A stretch of DNA of 26,328 nt from a virus, in IMG/VR virus record IMGVR_UViG_3300042465_004276, positions 1 through 26,328 of that record; one strand, given 5' to 3'. A program made the position numbers and the translations under genes. Shown piece after piece: positions 12,120-20,387 of this stretch. Numbering within the stretch: the stretch's first letter is position 1; every line of letters begins with the position of its first letter. Under the pieces are notes generated by a model. The model did not search any database. It was not told the DNA's origin and worked only from the letters and a program-made list of their open reading frames with translations.

Positions 12120-13254
12120 TTAAGTAGTCCCTAATCGAAACGTGCCATGTCCATTTGAAATGCTCTTCGCTATACGGATACATCGGTGTGTCAGCTTGCG
12201 AGTCGTAAAGCATTGCTTCACATTTCTCTGCAATGCTGGCTTGTGAATCGCCAAACGCGTAAGTGTGCGTTAACTCACCATTGAGTGCGTTCTTATTTGT
12301 TAGCACTGACCTGTTCATTAGTGCCGCGGTAAGTGCTCTGTCATGCGGGCACCAATCCCAATTGGCGTCAAAGTTAATCAGGCCCGCGTAATGCTGAACC
12401 ATCGTACCCAACGCGGCGTGCGGTTGGGAACCAACATATCGCCAGTTGTCCACTTCACCGAAATGCTCCATCCAACCTGGCCCAGCAATGTCAATGGGTA
12501 GACCTTTGAGCGCCGACATGACATGCAATCGCCTATGGCGTTTCATCGCCGCATCCAATGCGCAATACGCATCAAGCAATAAGGTTTCTTCATGCAACCT
12601 GCTGTATTGCCCGCGAATGTCTAGCACCTTACTCAGCACATCCCAATGGCTTCCATCGCCAAGCAATAAGTAATCATCCTTTAAGTCAATGATTCGCCTG
12701 ACTTCAGAAACTGTTTCATCAAGCGTATCTTTGATCTGCGCTAGCTCGTTGCCAATCCCGCCAAACACGAGTAAACGATCACGATACATGGCGGCCTGAT
12801 CAATCGGCGCAGCAGGAAATCCTCCAAAGCGCAACTCAGTGCCGCACAAGAAATGCGCATCAGCTGTTTCGTAATCCGCAAACGCGTGATAAAGGTTGTC
12901 CTCACTGTTTGATGCTTTGGCGTACTCAAGCACTTCAGGCACACGTCGCAAGTCATTGTGATACGAATCAATGACGTAATAGGTCACCCGCTTACCGCGT
13001 TTCGCCATCTCACGCCAGAGATACTCATCACCAACTTTTACCTTTAGCGGCAGCGCGCCAATCATGAACAATTCATCAATGGCGGATAGCGCGCCAATCG
13101 CCTGAAATTGCTGCTCAAGCGGTGCCATGATGTTCACAATATGCGGCTCAAACCCGTGTGCCGCAAACCCGATAGCGATATGGCGGGCAAAGTTTTCTGT
13201 GACGCCATACGGATGCGTGTTTGTGAGTATGCAAATCCTGCGATGCGTTTTCAT
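12109..13254 (-). CDS. GT-B type glycosyltransferase
   Basis: A 381-residue protein with two Rossmann-like halves. The N-terminal half starts KTHRRICILTNTHPYG and has GFAAHGFEPHIVNI. The C-terminal half has IDIAGPGWMEHF, WRYVGSQPHAALGTMV, then YAGLINFDANWDWCP and RALTAALMNRSVLT, like the donor-binding segment of GT4/CgeB-like enzymes. It would transfer a nucleotide-activated sugar to an unknown acceptor. The start (M at 13254) overlaps the upstream glycosyltransferase as ATGA. Family-level confidence is moderate; donor and acceptor are unknown. Confidence 0.68.
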   Translation of the reverse strand: MKTHRRICILTNTHPYGVTENFARHIAIGFAAHGFEPHIVNIMAPLEQQFQAIGALSAIDELFMIGALPLKVKVGDEYLWREMAKRGKRVTYYVIDSYHNDLRRVPEVLEYAKASNSEDNLYHAFADYETADAHFLCGTELRFGGFPAAPIDQAAMYRDRLLVFGGIGNELAQIKDTLDETVSEVRRIIDLKDDYLLLGDGSHWDVLSKVLDIRGQYSRLHEETLLLDAYCALDAAMKRHRRLHVMSALKGLPIDIAGPGWMEHFGEVDNWRYVGSQPHAALGTMVQHYAGLINFDANWDWCPHDRALTAALMNRSVLTNKNALNGELTHTYAFGDSQASIAEKCEAMLYDSQADTPMYPYSEEHFKWTWHVSIRDYLNER

Positions 13255-13901
13255 GCTTGCACCCCAAACCATTTTTTGGCGTATTCCGGCCTGTGCTCAA
13301 CGATCCACGGTGCGGCTGCACCGATCAACGCTTTAGCGTCACGTCCAACCGTCATGCTTCCTGCGTGATGCACATAAGCGCGTGACACAAAATGCTTATA
13401 ACCGTCTGCCGCCATGTCAGCGCACACAACGTCATCACTAAACCAGTTGATCGGCGGAAACGGATGATCCTTGATCGCTTTGGCGTTCACCCAGGTAAAG
13501 ATCGGGCTAATCACGTCAACGGGTTTGATGGCATCCTCCGAGCGCCAGCGGCACATCTCAATCGCGTCACCTTCGTTGCGCGGTACTCTGATGTTTTGCG
13601 GTGGTCGCACAAAGTCTGAACGCGCTGCGATGAAACCAATCCGCTTACACACTTTGCTCAGTGCCGCCACGTCATCAAGCAATAGCGACATGGTTTGTGG
13701 CGTGATCACAACATCATCGTTAGCAATGATGAACGAATCATCGCCTTCTGCAAACGCTTCAATGGCTGCGTTGTAGTCATCGCCAAAGTTGCCAAGTTTT
13801 CCGTCCCATACGCACAACTGCACACCCTTGGCGTAATGAAATACGCTGGACTTCATGACATGCAACGTTGGGCTTCCTGTGGTTGATATGATTATTTTCA
13901 T
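13251..13901 (-). CDS. GT-A (GT2-like) glycosyltransferase
   Basis: A 216-residue single-domain enzyme. It starts MKIIISTTGSPTL, has GDDYNAAIEAF (40-50), the metal-binding NDDV (61-64, DxD-like), FTWVNAKAI (136-143), INWFSDDV (151-158) likely around the catalytic base, and VHHAGSMT (177-184) as the late His site. The organisation fits a compact GT2-like transferase. With the adjacent GT-B enzyme, C-methyltransferase and epimerase it forms a sugar-handling island. Target could be host surface glycan, virion protein or DNA; not decidable here. The start overlaps the upstream stop as ATGA. Confidence 0.75.
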   Translation of the reverse strand: MKIIISTTGSPTLHVMKSSVFHYAKGVQLCVWDGKLGNFGDDYNAAIEAFAEGDDSFIIANDDVVITPQTMSLLLDDVAALSKVCKRIGFIAARSDFVRPPQNIRVPRNEGDAIEMCRWRSEDAIKPVDVISPIFTWVNAKAIKDHPFPPINWFSDDVVCADMAADGYKHFVSRAYVHHAGSMTVGRDAKALIGAAAPWIVEHRPEYAKKWFGVQA

Positions 13902-14116
13902 GCGGGCCAATGTCCCACGCGTCGCAAGCACTCAATAGCGCGGCGGCGAACCACGGCATCCTGAAAGCGTCCGTATTGCTCCAAGCCTTTCAGCGTTTCA
14001 ATGCAATCCGCCAGGTTCTCCATCGCCTCGGAATACTTTGATTCCAACTCGCTGATTGCTGACGCTTTGCTGCGTTTCTTTTCTGGTTGTTGCTCATCAA
14101 CTGAAAACTCATCCAT
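13898..14116 (-). CDS. Small charged helical protein, 72 aa
   Basis: Lies between the methyltransferase (8-base overlap) and the GT-A gene (ATGA). The N-terminus is acidic then basic (MDEFSVDEQQPEKKRSKA), followed by a helical segment SAISELESKYSEAMENLADC and ending VVRRRAIECLRRVGHWPA. It may form a coiled coil. No enzyme motif is present. It resembles the protein at 16089-16280 in style (helical, small, inside the sugar island), but I cannot align them convincingly. Confidence 0.6.
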   Translation of the reverse strand: MDEFSVDEQQPEKKRSKASAISELESKYSEAMENLADCIETLKGLEQYGRFQDAVVRRRAIECLRRVGHWPA

Positions 14117-15314
14117 GGAGTGATTCCTTAAAGGTCATTGGGAAAGGCGTTAAAACAGAATCGTAAAGATATGGATCGCGCAGCCCTTGCAACTTTCGTA
14201 TCAGTTCTTGCTTAAAGTTCCATGCGCCAAGGATAAAAAGACACTTTTGCCTGATCTCCGATACGGTTTGAAGCGCAACAATTTGCTGCGTGGAGTTCGG
14301 CAGGTACTTACCGATCTTCAATGGCGATTCATCCACAACAACGTGCGGATCATCGTTGATTGCTTGCATCAGCGTGACTGCTTTGGCGGCACAACCAACC
14401 ATAACCACCACATACCCATCGCTTTTGGCTTGCTTGATGACGGATCGCATGGACTCCACGGCACGGTTTACGCCATTGGCAAATCGTTGACCGTCCATCC
14501 ACGTCAGCTGGTGCAACCTTCCCTCATTCCACTGGCTCGGTGCAAATGGAATCGGACTCGGAAACGAGTCGCGTTTACACACCGCGGCAAGCATCGATCC
14601 GCCATGCACATTCACGCGCTGGCGAAAACCTACCCTTAAGCCTGCCCTGGTACACGCTAAGGTAAACGAGTCCACCGTAAAAAAAGAAACGTGCTCGTGA
14701 TAAATCGTGTCGAATTCACCATTGGCGAGCATATCCATTTGGCTCACCTGGATGTACGCCACACCATCATCCGTTAGGCAAGCCTCAATGCCCTTGAGGA
14801 ACGCAATCGGATCGTCGTTATGCGCCAGCACGTTCATGGCGATCACAACGTCATAACGCTCGTTGCCCATGTTCAAAGGCCAATAGGCCGGGATCGTGTA
14901 AACGCCTTTCTTGCTTGAAAGTTCAAGCAAATTCTTTGCTGGTTCAATGCCCGTCACGGTTGCGCCACGCTTGGCAAGTTTCTGCAACAACGTTCCATCG
15001 TTGCTTGCAATCTCAAGCACGTCAGCGTTCGGGTGATGAAGCGAAACGTTCTCTGCGAACCATTCAAAGTAATCGTCAAGCGTGTTGCTCGTGCCGCTGA
15101 CGTATAGATAGTGATCGAACAAATCTTTGGCGTTGTAACTCACCTTTTGCATAACGTGTGTACATTGTGTGCACATCTGCGCAGCAAGCCTTGCGCAACG
15201 CACAAACGTGTTGGGACTGTTCTTTAGCGCGTTGGCGGGTGGTTGCTCGCCAAGATCAAAGATCATTTCTGTTTTCCCCTCGCAAAGCAAACATTGGTTA
15301 ATTGTTTTGTCCAT
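14109..15314 (-). CDS. Sugar C-methyltransferase (TylC3/NovU type)
   Basis: A 401-residue SAM-dependent enzyme with the three-part plan of sugar C-methyltransferases: an N-terminal zinc site (C8, C11, C48, C51), a class I methyltransferase domain with motif I VLEIASNDG (99-107) and the catalytic-site sequence YHEHVSFF (H206-H208), and a C-terminal Rossmann-like half (VGCAAKAVTLMQ). These enzymes methylate a carbon of a keto-deoxy nucleotide sugar. The start at 15314 has an AAGAG ribosome-binding site and overlaps the epimerase by 17 bases; a longer reading upstream has none. Its presence in a phage points to synthesis of a branched, methylated sugar. Confidence 0.87.
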   Translation of the reverse strand: MDKTINQCLLCEGKTEMIFDLGEQPPANALKNSPNTFVRCARLAAQMCTQCTHVMQKVSYNAKDLFDHYLYVSGTSNTLDDYFEWFAENVSLHHPNADVLEIASNDGTLLQKLAKRGATVTGIEPAKNLLELSSKKGVYTIPAYWPLNMGNERYDVVIAMNVLAHNDDPIAFLKGIEACLTDDGVAYIQVSQMDMLANGEFDTIYHEHVSFFTVDSFTLACTRAGLRVGFRQRVNVHGGSMLAAVCKRDSFPSPIPFAPSQWNEGRLHQLTWMDGQRFANGVNRAVESMRSVIKQAKSDGYVVVMVGCAAKAVTLMQAINDDPHVVVDESPLKIGKYLPNSTQQIVALQTVSEIRQKCLFILGAWNFKQELIRKLQGLRDPYLYDSVLTPFPMTFKESLHG

Positions 15315-16092
15315 AAGCTCTTTTGAAGTGTTCGCAGCGTTCTTGTATTGAATAGAGTTGCGGAATTGTTGGGAGCGCGAACGAATATGTGCCTGTGCTA
15401 ACACCAAACTCAACCGGGACTTTGTGAACATTTGCCACCTCGTGCGCTAGCTCGCCAATGCTCATGGTGTAAGACGCCAACGGATAAATGCCTTGCGCGC
15501 TGTCATCCTCGATGATTTCCATCACGCGTTCCGCTAAGTCGTCATGGAACAAAATGCTTCGCATCGCATCAGGATTGGTAACGTAAACGCGCCCCTCTTC
15601 AATCGCTGATCGGTTCATCGCGTTGAAGATCAAATGCCATCGCATCTTTGGCGACCATCCGCTTACCGTGCCCATGCGCAAACCAACAACGCGCTTGCCC
15701 ATGTACTTAGCCACCAAATCGAATGACAACTTGCTGGCGTCATAAGCGTTTTCGCGTTGCTCGTTAGCCACCAATGAATCACCGTTTGAAAGCAACGATC
15801 CTGTGCTGGCGTAAATCAGTCTTGTGTGTGCCGCCATGCGCTCAAGTAGACACAACGTGTATACAACGTTCTCCGCCACGGCTCGATGCGGTTGTCGGTT
15901 AGCGTCGGCAACGTTAGACACGCCAGCAAAGAAAAGGATCTCATCAAACGCACTAAGTGCAACGTCTGACATATCCATGAAATCCATGCCCGTCTTAATA
16001 TCAACGGCCACAAGATTCACGTCATGCGCAATGTTTTTTAGCAATTTGCTGCCAACGTAACCCTCAGATCCAATAAGCAAGACGCGCTTCAT
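15298..16092 (-). CDS. NAD-dependent sugar epimerase/dehydratase (extended SDR)
   Basis: A 264-residue Rossmann enzyme with the dinucleotide motif IGSEGYVGS (G8, G11, G14), an acid at the end of strand two (D31), substrate-side ST residues in IYASTGSLL (94-101), and the catalytic YDASK (Y117, K121). It would act on a nucleotide sugar (epimerisation, dehydration or 4-keto reduction), making or finishing the substrate of the methyltransferase next to it. Shorter than many family members. Coupled by ATGA to the upstream gene. Confidence 0.87.
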   Translation of the reverse strand: MKRVLLIGSEGYVGSKLLKNIAHDVNLVAVDIKTGMDFMDMSDVALSAFDEILFFAGVSNVADANRQPHRAVAENVVYTLCLLERMAAHTRLIYASTGSLLSNGDSLVANEQRENAYDASKLSFDLVAKYMGKRVVGLRMGTVSGWSPKMRWHLIFNAMNRSAIEEGRVYVTNPDAMRSILFHDDLAERVMEIIEDDSAQGIYPLASYTMSIGELAHEVANVHKVPVEFGVSTGTYSFALPTIPQLYSIQERCEHFKRAYGQNN

Positions 16093-16280
16093 GAAATCTG
16101 CCTGATGATCTCTAAGGCTTTGCCTCGCACTTCTTCCGTGACTGCGTGTCCAAACTCTTCTGGGTGCAATAACGAGTGGATAAACCTGCGCGCAACGCGT
16201 AACTTGTTATCGCTCTCCGCGGCAAGGGTGCGCGTGTACTTCAACAACTCTTTTAGATTTTCAACTTCCTGTGTGCTCAT
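16089..16280 (-). CDS. Small helical protein, 63 aa
   Basis: Starts MSTQEVENLKELLKYTRTLA inside the last 20 bases of the RuvC-like gene and ends ATGA-coupled to the epimerase. It is helical throughout (ESDNKLRVARRFIHSLLHPE; VRGKALEIIRQ) with mixed charge. A GGGG stretch upstream could serve as its ribosome-binding site. No recognised domain. It may be a coiled-coil adaptor or simply an accessory gene. Confidence 0.6.
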   Translation of the reverse strand: MSTQEVENLKELLKYTRTLAAESDNKLRVARRFIHSLLHPEEFGHAVTEEVRGKALEIIRQIS

Positions 16281-16755
16281 TCATAACCCCATAAAGTGCA
16301 ATCAAACTGGCGTCAGCCCGCCCGTCATCTCTTTTGCGTGAAAAACTCGACGCGTTATTAGGAAACATTTGCTGCGCCAATGCTCGTGCGCCATCCTTAC
16401 CACCCGTCAACCTAACCTTGCGCTGCCACACGAGCGGCGGAACAAAGTGGTAAGGAATCTGTAAGGATGCAAGTACGCCCTCAACATTGCCGAGTGAGCG
16501 CCCAAACGAAAACATGGAACTTACACCCTGACCAGGCATGGCGGAAACCTGCTCGATATACGCGGTGCATTCATAGTCAATCAGGTAAGCCGCCAAATGC
16601 GTGTGCAACTCATGTGGCGATACAAAGTTCTTGACAGACTTTCCAACGGTGCGCTGCACAATCGGCATATCAATCACATCAATGAGTTTTTTACCCTGAA
16701 GTGTTGCAATCGCACCACTTGCACCTGGATCAATACCAATAATTAGTTTGTTCAT
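16261..16755 (-). CDS. ruvC: RuvC-like Holliday junction resolvase
   Basis: A 164-residue RNase H-fold nuclease. The start MNKLIIGIDPGASGAI is favoured because the conserved first strand with catalytic D9 begins there; a longer reading would include the upstream terminator. Other acids are E68 in AYIEQVSAMPGQG and D143/D148 in RDDGRADASLIALYG. It would cut four-way junctions during late replication and trim branches before packaging. It is the first gene after the terminator, so it likely opens a new transcription unit, though I see no convincing promoter in the 56 bases between them. Confidence 0.88.
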   Translation of the reverse strand: MNKLIIGIDPGASGAIATLQGKKLIDVIDMPIVQRTVGKSVKNFVSPHELHTHLAAYLIDYECTAYIEQVSAMPGQGVSSMFSFGRSLGNVEGVLASLQIPYHFVPPLVWQRKVRLTGGKDGARALAQQMFPNNASSFSRKRDDGRADASLIALYGVMNEHTGS

Positions 16756-16810
16756 AGCTTTCCATTTGGCGGTAAAAAGTTGCAAGTGTCCAACCTTTTC
16801 CGACGAACGG

Positions 16811-16838
16811 CAAAAAAAATGCCCGCAAGCGGCGGGCA
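16811..16838 (-). terminator. Intrinsic terminator after the virion/ejection genes
   Basis: On the minus strand TGCCCGC and GCGGGCA form a 7-bp stem with a 5-base loop, followed by eight T. It sits 34 bases after the stop at 16872 and 56 before the RuvC-like start at 16755, separating virion genes from the recombination/sugar block. Confidence 0.92.
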
Positions 16839-16871
16839 AAAACCAACAGGAGGGGAGTTCCGTGTATCAGT

Positions 16872-18968
16872 TTACCTGCGATATTCCTCGGTGAGAAGTC
16901 CCCCTGCAACAGGGAACGGAGCAACCTGGAATGGGCCAACTTGGAATGGGCCAGCCATACGGTTTGCAAGCATACGTCGTTGCTGTTCGCGTGCCGCTGC
17001 AACGGCTGGCGATACAACGCCGCCTTGCGCGGCAGCTTGTGCCGCTTCAACGTTGGCCGCTGTTTGCATACGCTGCGAAACGTTTTGCACCATTGGGCCA
17101 ACCATAGGGATATTGCCGCCAACGCTACGCGTGAGAATGTTCATCAGTGTTGGTGCTGTTCCTGAACGATTGATCAACGGAACACCACCTGTTGCTGGTT
17201 CGCCAAACGCTGCTGTTGATACGCGTCCAATACGCTTTAACTGGTCAACTTCTTCCTTGTTAAACAGCACTTCAAGTTTCGGCTGAATCCGTTTGAGTGC
17301 TGAATTAAATCCTGCTTGGCTGAATGCTCCAGACGTGCCAACAGCACTATCAATTAGCCATTGAATGGTTTGCGCTCTAACGTCATCCCATGCCGCTTTT
17401 GCTTGGTCAACGGCTGCCTGGTCAACATTAGCGCCACGCGCTTTGGTTAACGTATCACGCAGTGCAACAACATCTTTTGTTTGGCCGCCAACAATGAACC
17501 GCTGAAAGAATTGATCCTGATTGGCCTGGCCCGCAACGATTGGCTTGAAAGGATCAAATTCACGCGCTCTGGCGGCTGACAGTCCAATGCCTTCGCGGAA
17601 CTTTTGAACGGCTTGATTTGCCTCTGGTATGTTTTGCGTTACTTCCGCCATGTAAGCATCAAGTTGCCTTTTAATATCTCCCATGGCTTTAGCTGAACCA
17701 GGATTCTCACCGGCGCGTTGCGTTAGCAATTGGCGAAACTTAATTGCCTCTTCAATGCTAAACGCTCTTCCATCATCACCGCCCATCGCAAACTGTTCAA
17801 TGCGCTTTTTAACAGGCGAAGGAATCACATCTTCAAAGTTATCAAGCGTATCTTGAATGCGCATCCTGAAATCGCCAAAAGGAATTTGATCCTTTGCACC
17901 AGGTAGGCTTCGCGCTGCGTTGTATGCCGCATCAATATCAGCGCCAAGCGCGCCGAATAAACCGCTACGATCAACGCGTTGACCAATGGCACCTGTTACC
18001 GCTTCACCTGTTGCTAATGGCGTTGGCTGCGCTTGCCCGCGTAACGTTTCAAGACGTTCGCGCAACAGACGTGGTTGTTGCGTAAAAATATCAAGTAACG
18101 GCTGACCAGCACCTTCAATGGCGGCAAGATTGCGCTCCGCTGCAAACTGTCTAGGATCACGCGTTACCTGGCCTGACGTATAAGGCATACCCAACTTCTC
18201 GAAATCCTCGCGCCTAATCAGTGATTCAGGATCAAGTTTTCCAGTAACTTGTAACTGCCGCTTTGCGCCCTCGGCAAGCCGTGCTTGCGCCGTGGCAGTG
18301 AGTTGCGAAATATCGGCTTGCGGATCAAGCGTTTTGATGTAGTTGTTTATTTCAACACGCACTTGCGATGGCGACATAACTGTTGCCTGACGTGTTGTTG
18401 CTGCCGCCAAATCCTTGGTGCCTAACGCAAGACGTGATGCGCCTTTAACTATTTCAGGCGCAACCACACCGGCAGCTGCGCCCGTTGCCGCTTGCGCAAG
18501 TTTTGATTCTGGCGTACCCGCTTCGCTATACATAGCGGCAGCTGGCACTGCGCCTTGTAATCCTCGCGCCGTAATACCGGCAAGCGTTAACTCTCTTCCG
18601 CCAGGTATAAGCATGGCCGGTGCGGTTGCCATGACATTACCCACCATACGAGGAATGTCTGCTGCCGGCCCCGCATCGGTACGCATACCACGTTCACCGT
18701 AAATGCTAGGTGGCTGCGCAGTTCCTATGGCGGCCTCATACATTGCCAAGTCTTTGTTGACTTGCTGTGTGTACTTTGCGGCCTCACCAGGATCAGTCGC
18801 CATCAAGTACAGTTGCTTTAAGCCTTGCCCAACATCCATAAACCCGCGGATCGTGCGCTCGCCAATCGTTGGTGATGGTGGACGCTCCATGCGTGGCGCT
18901 TCAACAGGAACCAAACGCACTTCGCGCTTCTCTTCCTCGTCAACGGGTATAAGTCGAGCCTCGGCCAT
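16872..18968 (-). CDS. Large ejection/internal virion protein candidate, 698 aa
   Basis: A 698-residue, mostly helical protein. The start MAEARLIPVDEE is chosen for its GAGGAA ribosome-binding site; a reading twelve codons longer overlaps the previous gene without one. Residues about 115-190 are hydrophobic and small-residue rich (TAPAMLIPGG; GAVPAAAMYSEAG; AATGAAAGVVAPE), as in proteins that enter membranes. The rest is charged helix (RERLETLRGQA; IKFRQLLTQRAG). The C-terminus has repeated PFQV/PFPV units. Size, composition and place at the end of the virion block fit a podovirus ejection protein, which would travel into the host with the DNA. There is no lytic-enzyme motif. Confidence 0.62.
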   Translation of the reverse strand: MAEARLIPVDEEEKREVRLVPVEAPRMERPPSPTIGERTIRGFMDVGQGLKQLYLMATDPGEAAKYTQQVNKDLAMYEAAIGTAQPPSIYGERGMRTDAGPAADIPRMVGNVMATAPAMLIPGGRELTLAGITARGLQGAVPAAAMYSEAGTPESKLAQAATGAAAGVVAPEIVKGASRLALGTKDLAAATTRQATVMSPSQVRVEINNYIKTLDPQADISQLTATAQARLAEGAKRQLQVTGKLDPESLIRREDFEKLGMPYTSGQVTRDPRQFAAERNLAAIEGAGQPLLDIFTQQPRLLRERLETLRGQAQPTPLATGEAVTGAIGQRVDRSGLFGALGADIDAAYNAARSLPGAKDQIPFGDFRMRIQDTLDNFEDVIPSPVKKRIEQFAMGGDDGRAFSIEEAIKFRQLLTQRAGENPGSAKAMGDIKRQLDAYMAEVTQNIPEANQAVQKFREGIGLSAARAREFDPFKPIVAGQANQDQFFQRFIVGGQTKDVVALRDTLTKARGANVDQAAVDQAKAAWDDVRAQTIQWLIDSAVGTSGAFSQAGFNSALKRIQPKLEVLFNKEEVDQLKRIGRVSTAAFGEPATGGVPLINRSGTAPTLMNILTRSVGGNIPMVGPMVQNVSQRMQTAANVEAAQAAAQGGVVSPAVAAAREQQRRMLANRMAGPFQVGPFQVAPFPVAGGLLTEEYRR
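16923..16952 (-). repeat. 15-bp tandem repeat coding for PFQV units
   Basis: Bases 16923-16937 and 16938-16952 are 15-mers that differ at one position. They encode GPFQVGPFQV near the C-terminus of the ejection-protein candidate, and a diverged third unit (APFPV) follows. The proline/phenylalanine tail could be a docking peptide. Confidence 0.8.
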
Positions 18969-18972
18969 GATT

Positions 18973-20385
18973 TTATTCCTCAACGCGGAAACGTTTTCCG
19001 TCAACAGTCACATAGTAATTACCATCAACACCTTGCGTTGCCGTTACTGGTTTTCCCTTAACCGTCACTTGCTTGGAATAAGGCTTAGGCTCAGGTATTT
19101 GATACATCGGTGCGAATTGGCTCATGCCTGGTGTGGCGAGAATTGTTTGCGCTGCATTGCGTCCTTTTTTGATTGCTTCGCGGTCAACACGATCAGAAAG
19201 ATCAAGTGCCTGGCGAAGCGATGACTCGCCAACCGAAATATCAGCGTTCGATACTTTTTCGAGCAACTTAATGTCAGAGTCAGACAACACGCCTTTCATC
19301 TTGGATGCGTTGTTTAATGTTCTCTGTGCTAGTTGCGGGATCAGTGTGGCGGTATTTGCAATCCTTTGATCATCTTGCATGTAACCAAGTGCCTGCGCAG
19401 CCTGACCAAGTTTAAGCCTTCCTCCGGCACCAAAACCAGTAATAACGCCTTGCTCAAGCAACGCTCTAACGCGGTTACTATTTTCAATTTGACTTGCTGC
19501 TGATTGTGCTTGTTCAACCTGTCCTGCGGCCATGGCGGCGGTAGACTTAGCCATTTCTTTGCCAAACGTCTCGCCAGTAGAGACGTTAATGTTTGTTACC
19601 GGCTTTCCTGCCTCTTTAAGTTGCTGCTGGTATCTCAAATATGCTTGCGCGGCAGGGCTTGACGCATAACTTGGATCTTTAAGAATCATTTGCTCTAACG
19701 ATAATTTTTCCGGAGCAAATGGTGCGGTTGCAATGACATTGCCTGTTGGCCCAATAGCCCGTGATCCAGGTGAAAGCACTGTTGGTTTTTGGACTTCACT
19801 GATATTTTGCGCAAGATCCGTTAACGCTTTGGCTTGTGCCGCGCCACCCGGTTCAAGCGCAAGTTCAGACGCAACACTGCGTAATAGATTGGCCCTCATT
19901 CGCTGTTGATCATCTTCAGGGATTGGCCTTCCGAGAATCTCTGCGGCTTGTTGTGTTGGGCCGCCGCCACCAGCAAGCGCCATGGTTGGCGTTACTTCGG
20001 TTGGCAAGCCTTGCAATCGCTGGCGTAAAGCCGCCATCCTTTGTTGCATAGCTTGCTGCTCTGTCATCTTGCGCTGTTGCTCCGCAAACTGCGCACCAAT
20101 AATCTGTTGCTGCAAGGCTTGTTGGCGCGCTTGCTGTAAACCTTCCGCGGCAGTGCCGCCACGAGCAAGCGTGGATCCGATATTGGCAAGCGTCATCCAT
20201 CGTTGACGCATACGCTCTTCTTCATCCATAGCTGGCGTTGGCAAACCAGGGACCATGGTTGCACGATCAAGACCTGTACCAAAACGTTGCAAGACATTAG
20301 GCGATGCGCCTTGCATGGCGGATTCAGGTGAATTCGGAACCGTGCTGTATGAAGGCCCGCCAAACAGAAAGTCTAAAAGTGCCAT
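18973..20385 (-). CDS. Ejection/internal virion protein candidate, 470 aa
   Basis: Starts MALLDFLFGGPSY after a GGGG ribosome-binding site that overlaps the upstream stop. Residues about 55-120 are Gln/Ala/Arg-rich helix (EEERMRQRWMTLANIG; QQALQQQIIGAQFAEQQ). The middle has ALLEQGVITGFGAGGRLKLG and a helical segment TLIPQLAQRTLNNASKMKG with LSDSDIKLL, a pattern I associate with phage ejection proteins. The C-terminal 35 residues form small beta hairpins (VKGKPVTATQGVDGNYYVTV). It is followed directly by the larger ejection candidate, and the pair probably assembles in the virion core. Confidence 0.6.
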   Translation of the reverse strand: MALLDFLFGGPSYSTVPNSPESAMQGASPNVLQRFGTGLDRATMVPGLPTPAMDEEERMRQRWMTLANIGSTLARGGTAAEGLQQARQQALQQQIIGAQFAEQQRKMTEQQAMQQRMAALRQRLQGLPTEVTPTMALAGGGGPTQQAAEILGRPIPEDDQQRMRANLLRSVASELALEPGGAAQAKALTDLAQNISEVQKPTVLSPGSRAIGPTGNVIATAPFAPEKLSLEQMILKDPSYASSPAAQAYLRYQQQLKEAGKPVTNINVSTGETFGKEMAKSTAAMAAGQVEQAQSAASQIENSNRVRALLEQGVITGFGAGGRLKLGQAAQALGYMQDDQRIANTATLIPQLAQRTLNNASKMKGVLSDSDIKLLEKVSNADISVGESSLRQALDLSDRVDREAIKKGRNAAQTILATPGMSQFAPMYQIPEPKPYSKQVTVKGKPVTATQGVDGNYYVTVDGKRFRVEE

Positions 20386-20387
20386 GT

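Noticed and set aside
16848-16893. A Shine-Dalgarno-like AGGAGGGG on the plus strand near the terminator
   Set aside because: It leads only to a GTG frame of about ten codons, antisense to the end of the ejection-protein candidate; most likely chance.
16780-17286. A 168-codon plus-strand frame opposite the ejection-protein gene
   Set aside because: A shadow of the Ala/Gln-rich minus-strand gene, Cys/Ala-rich by reverse reading, with no domain and no ribosome-binding site.
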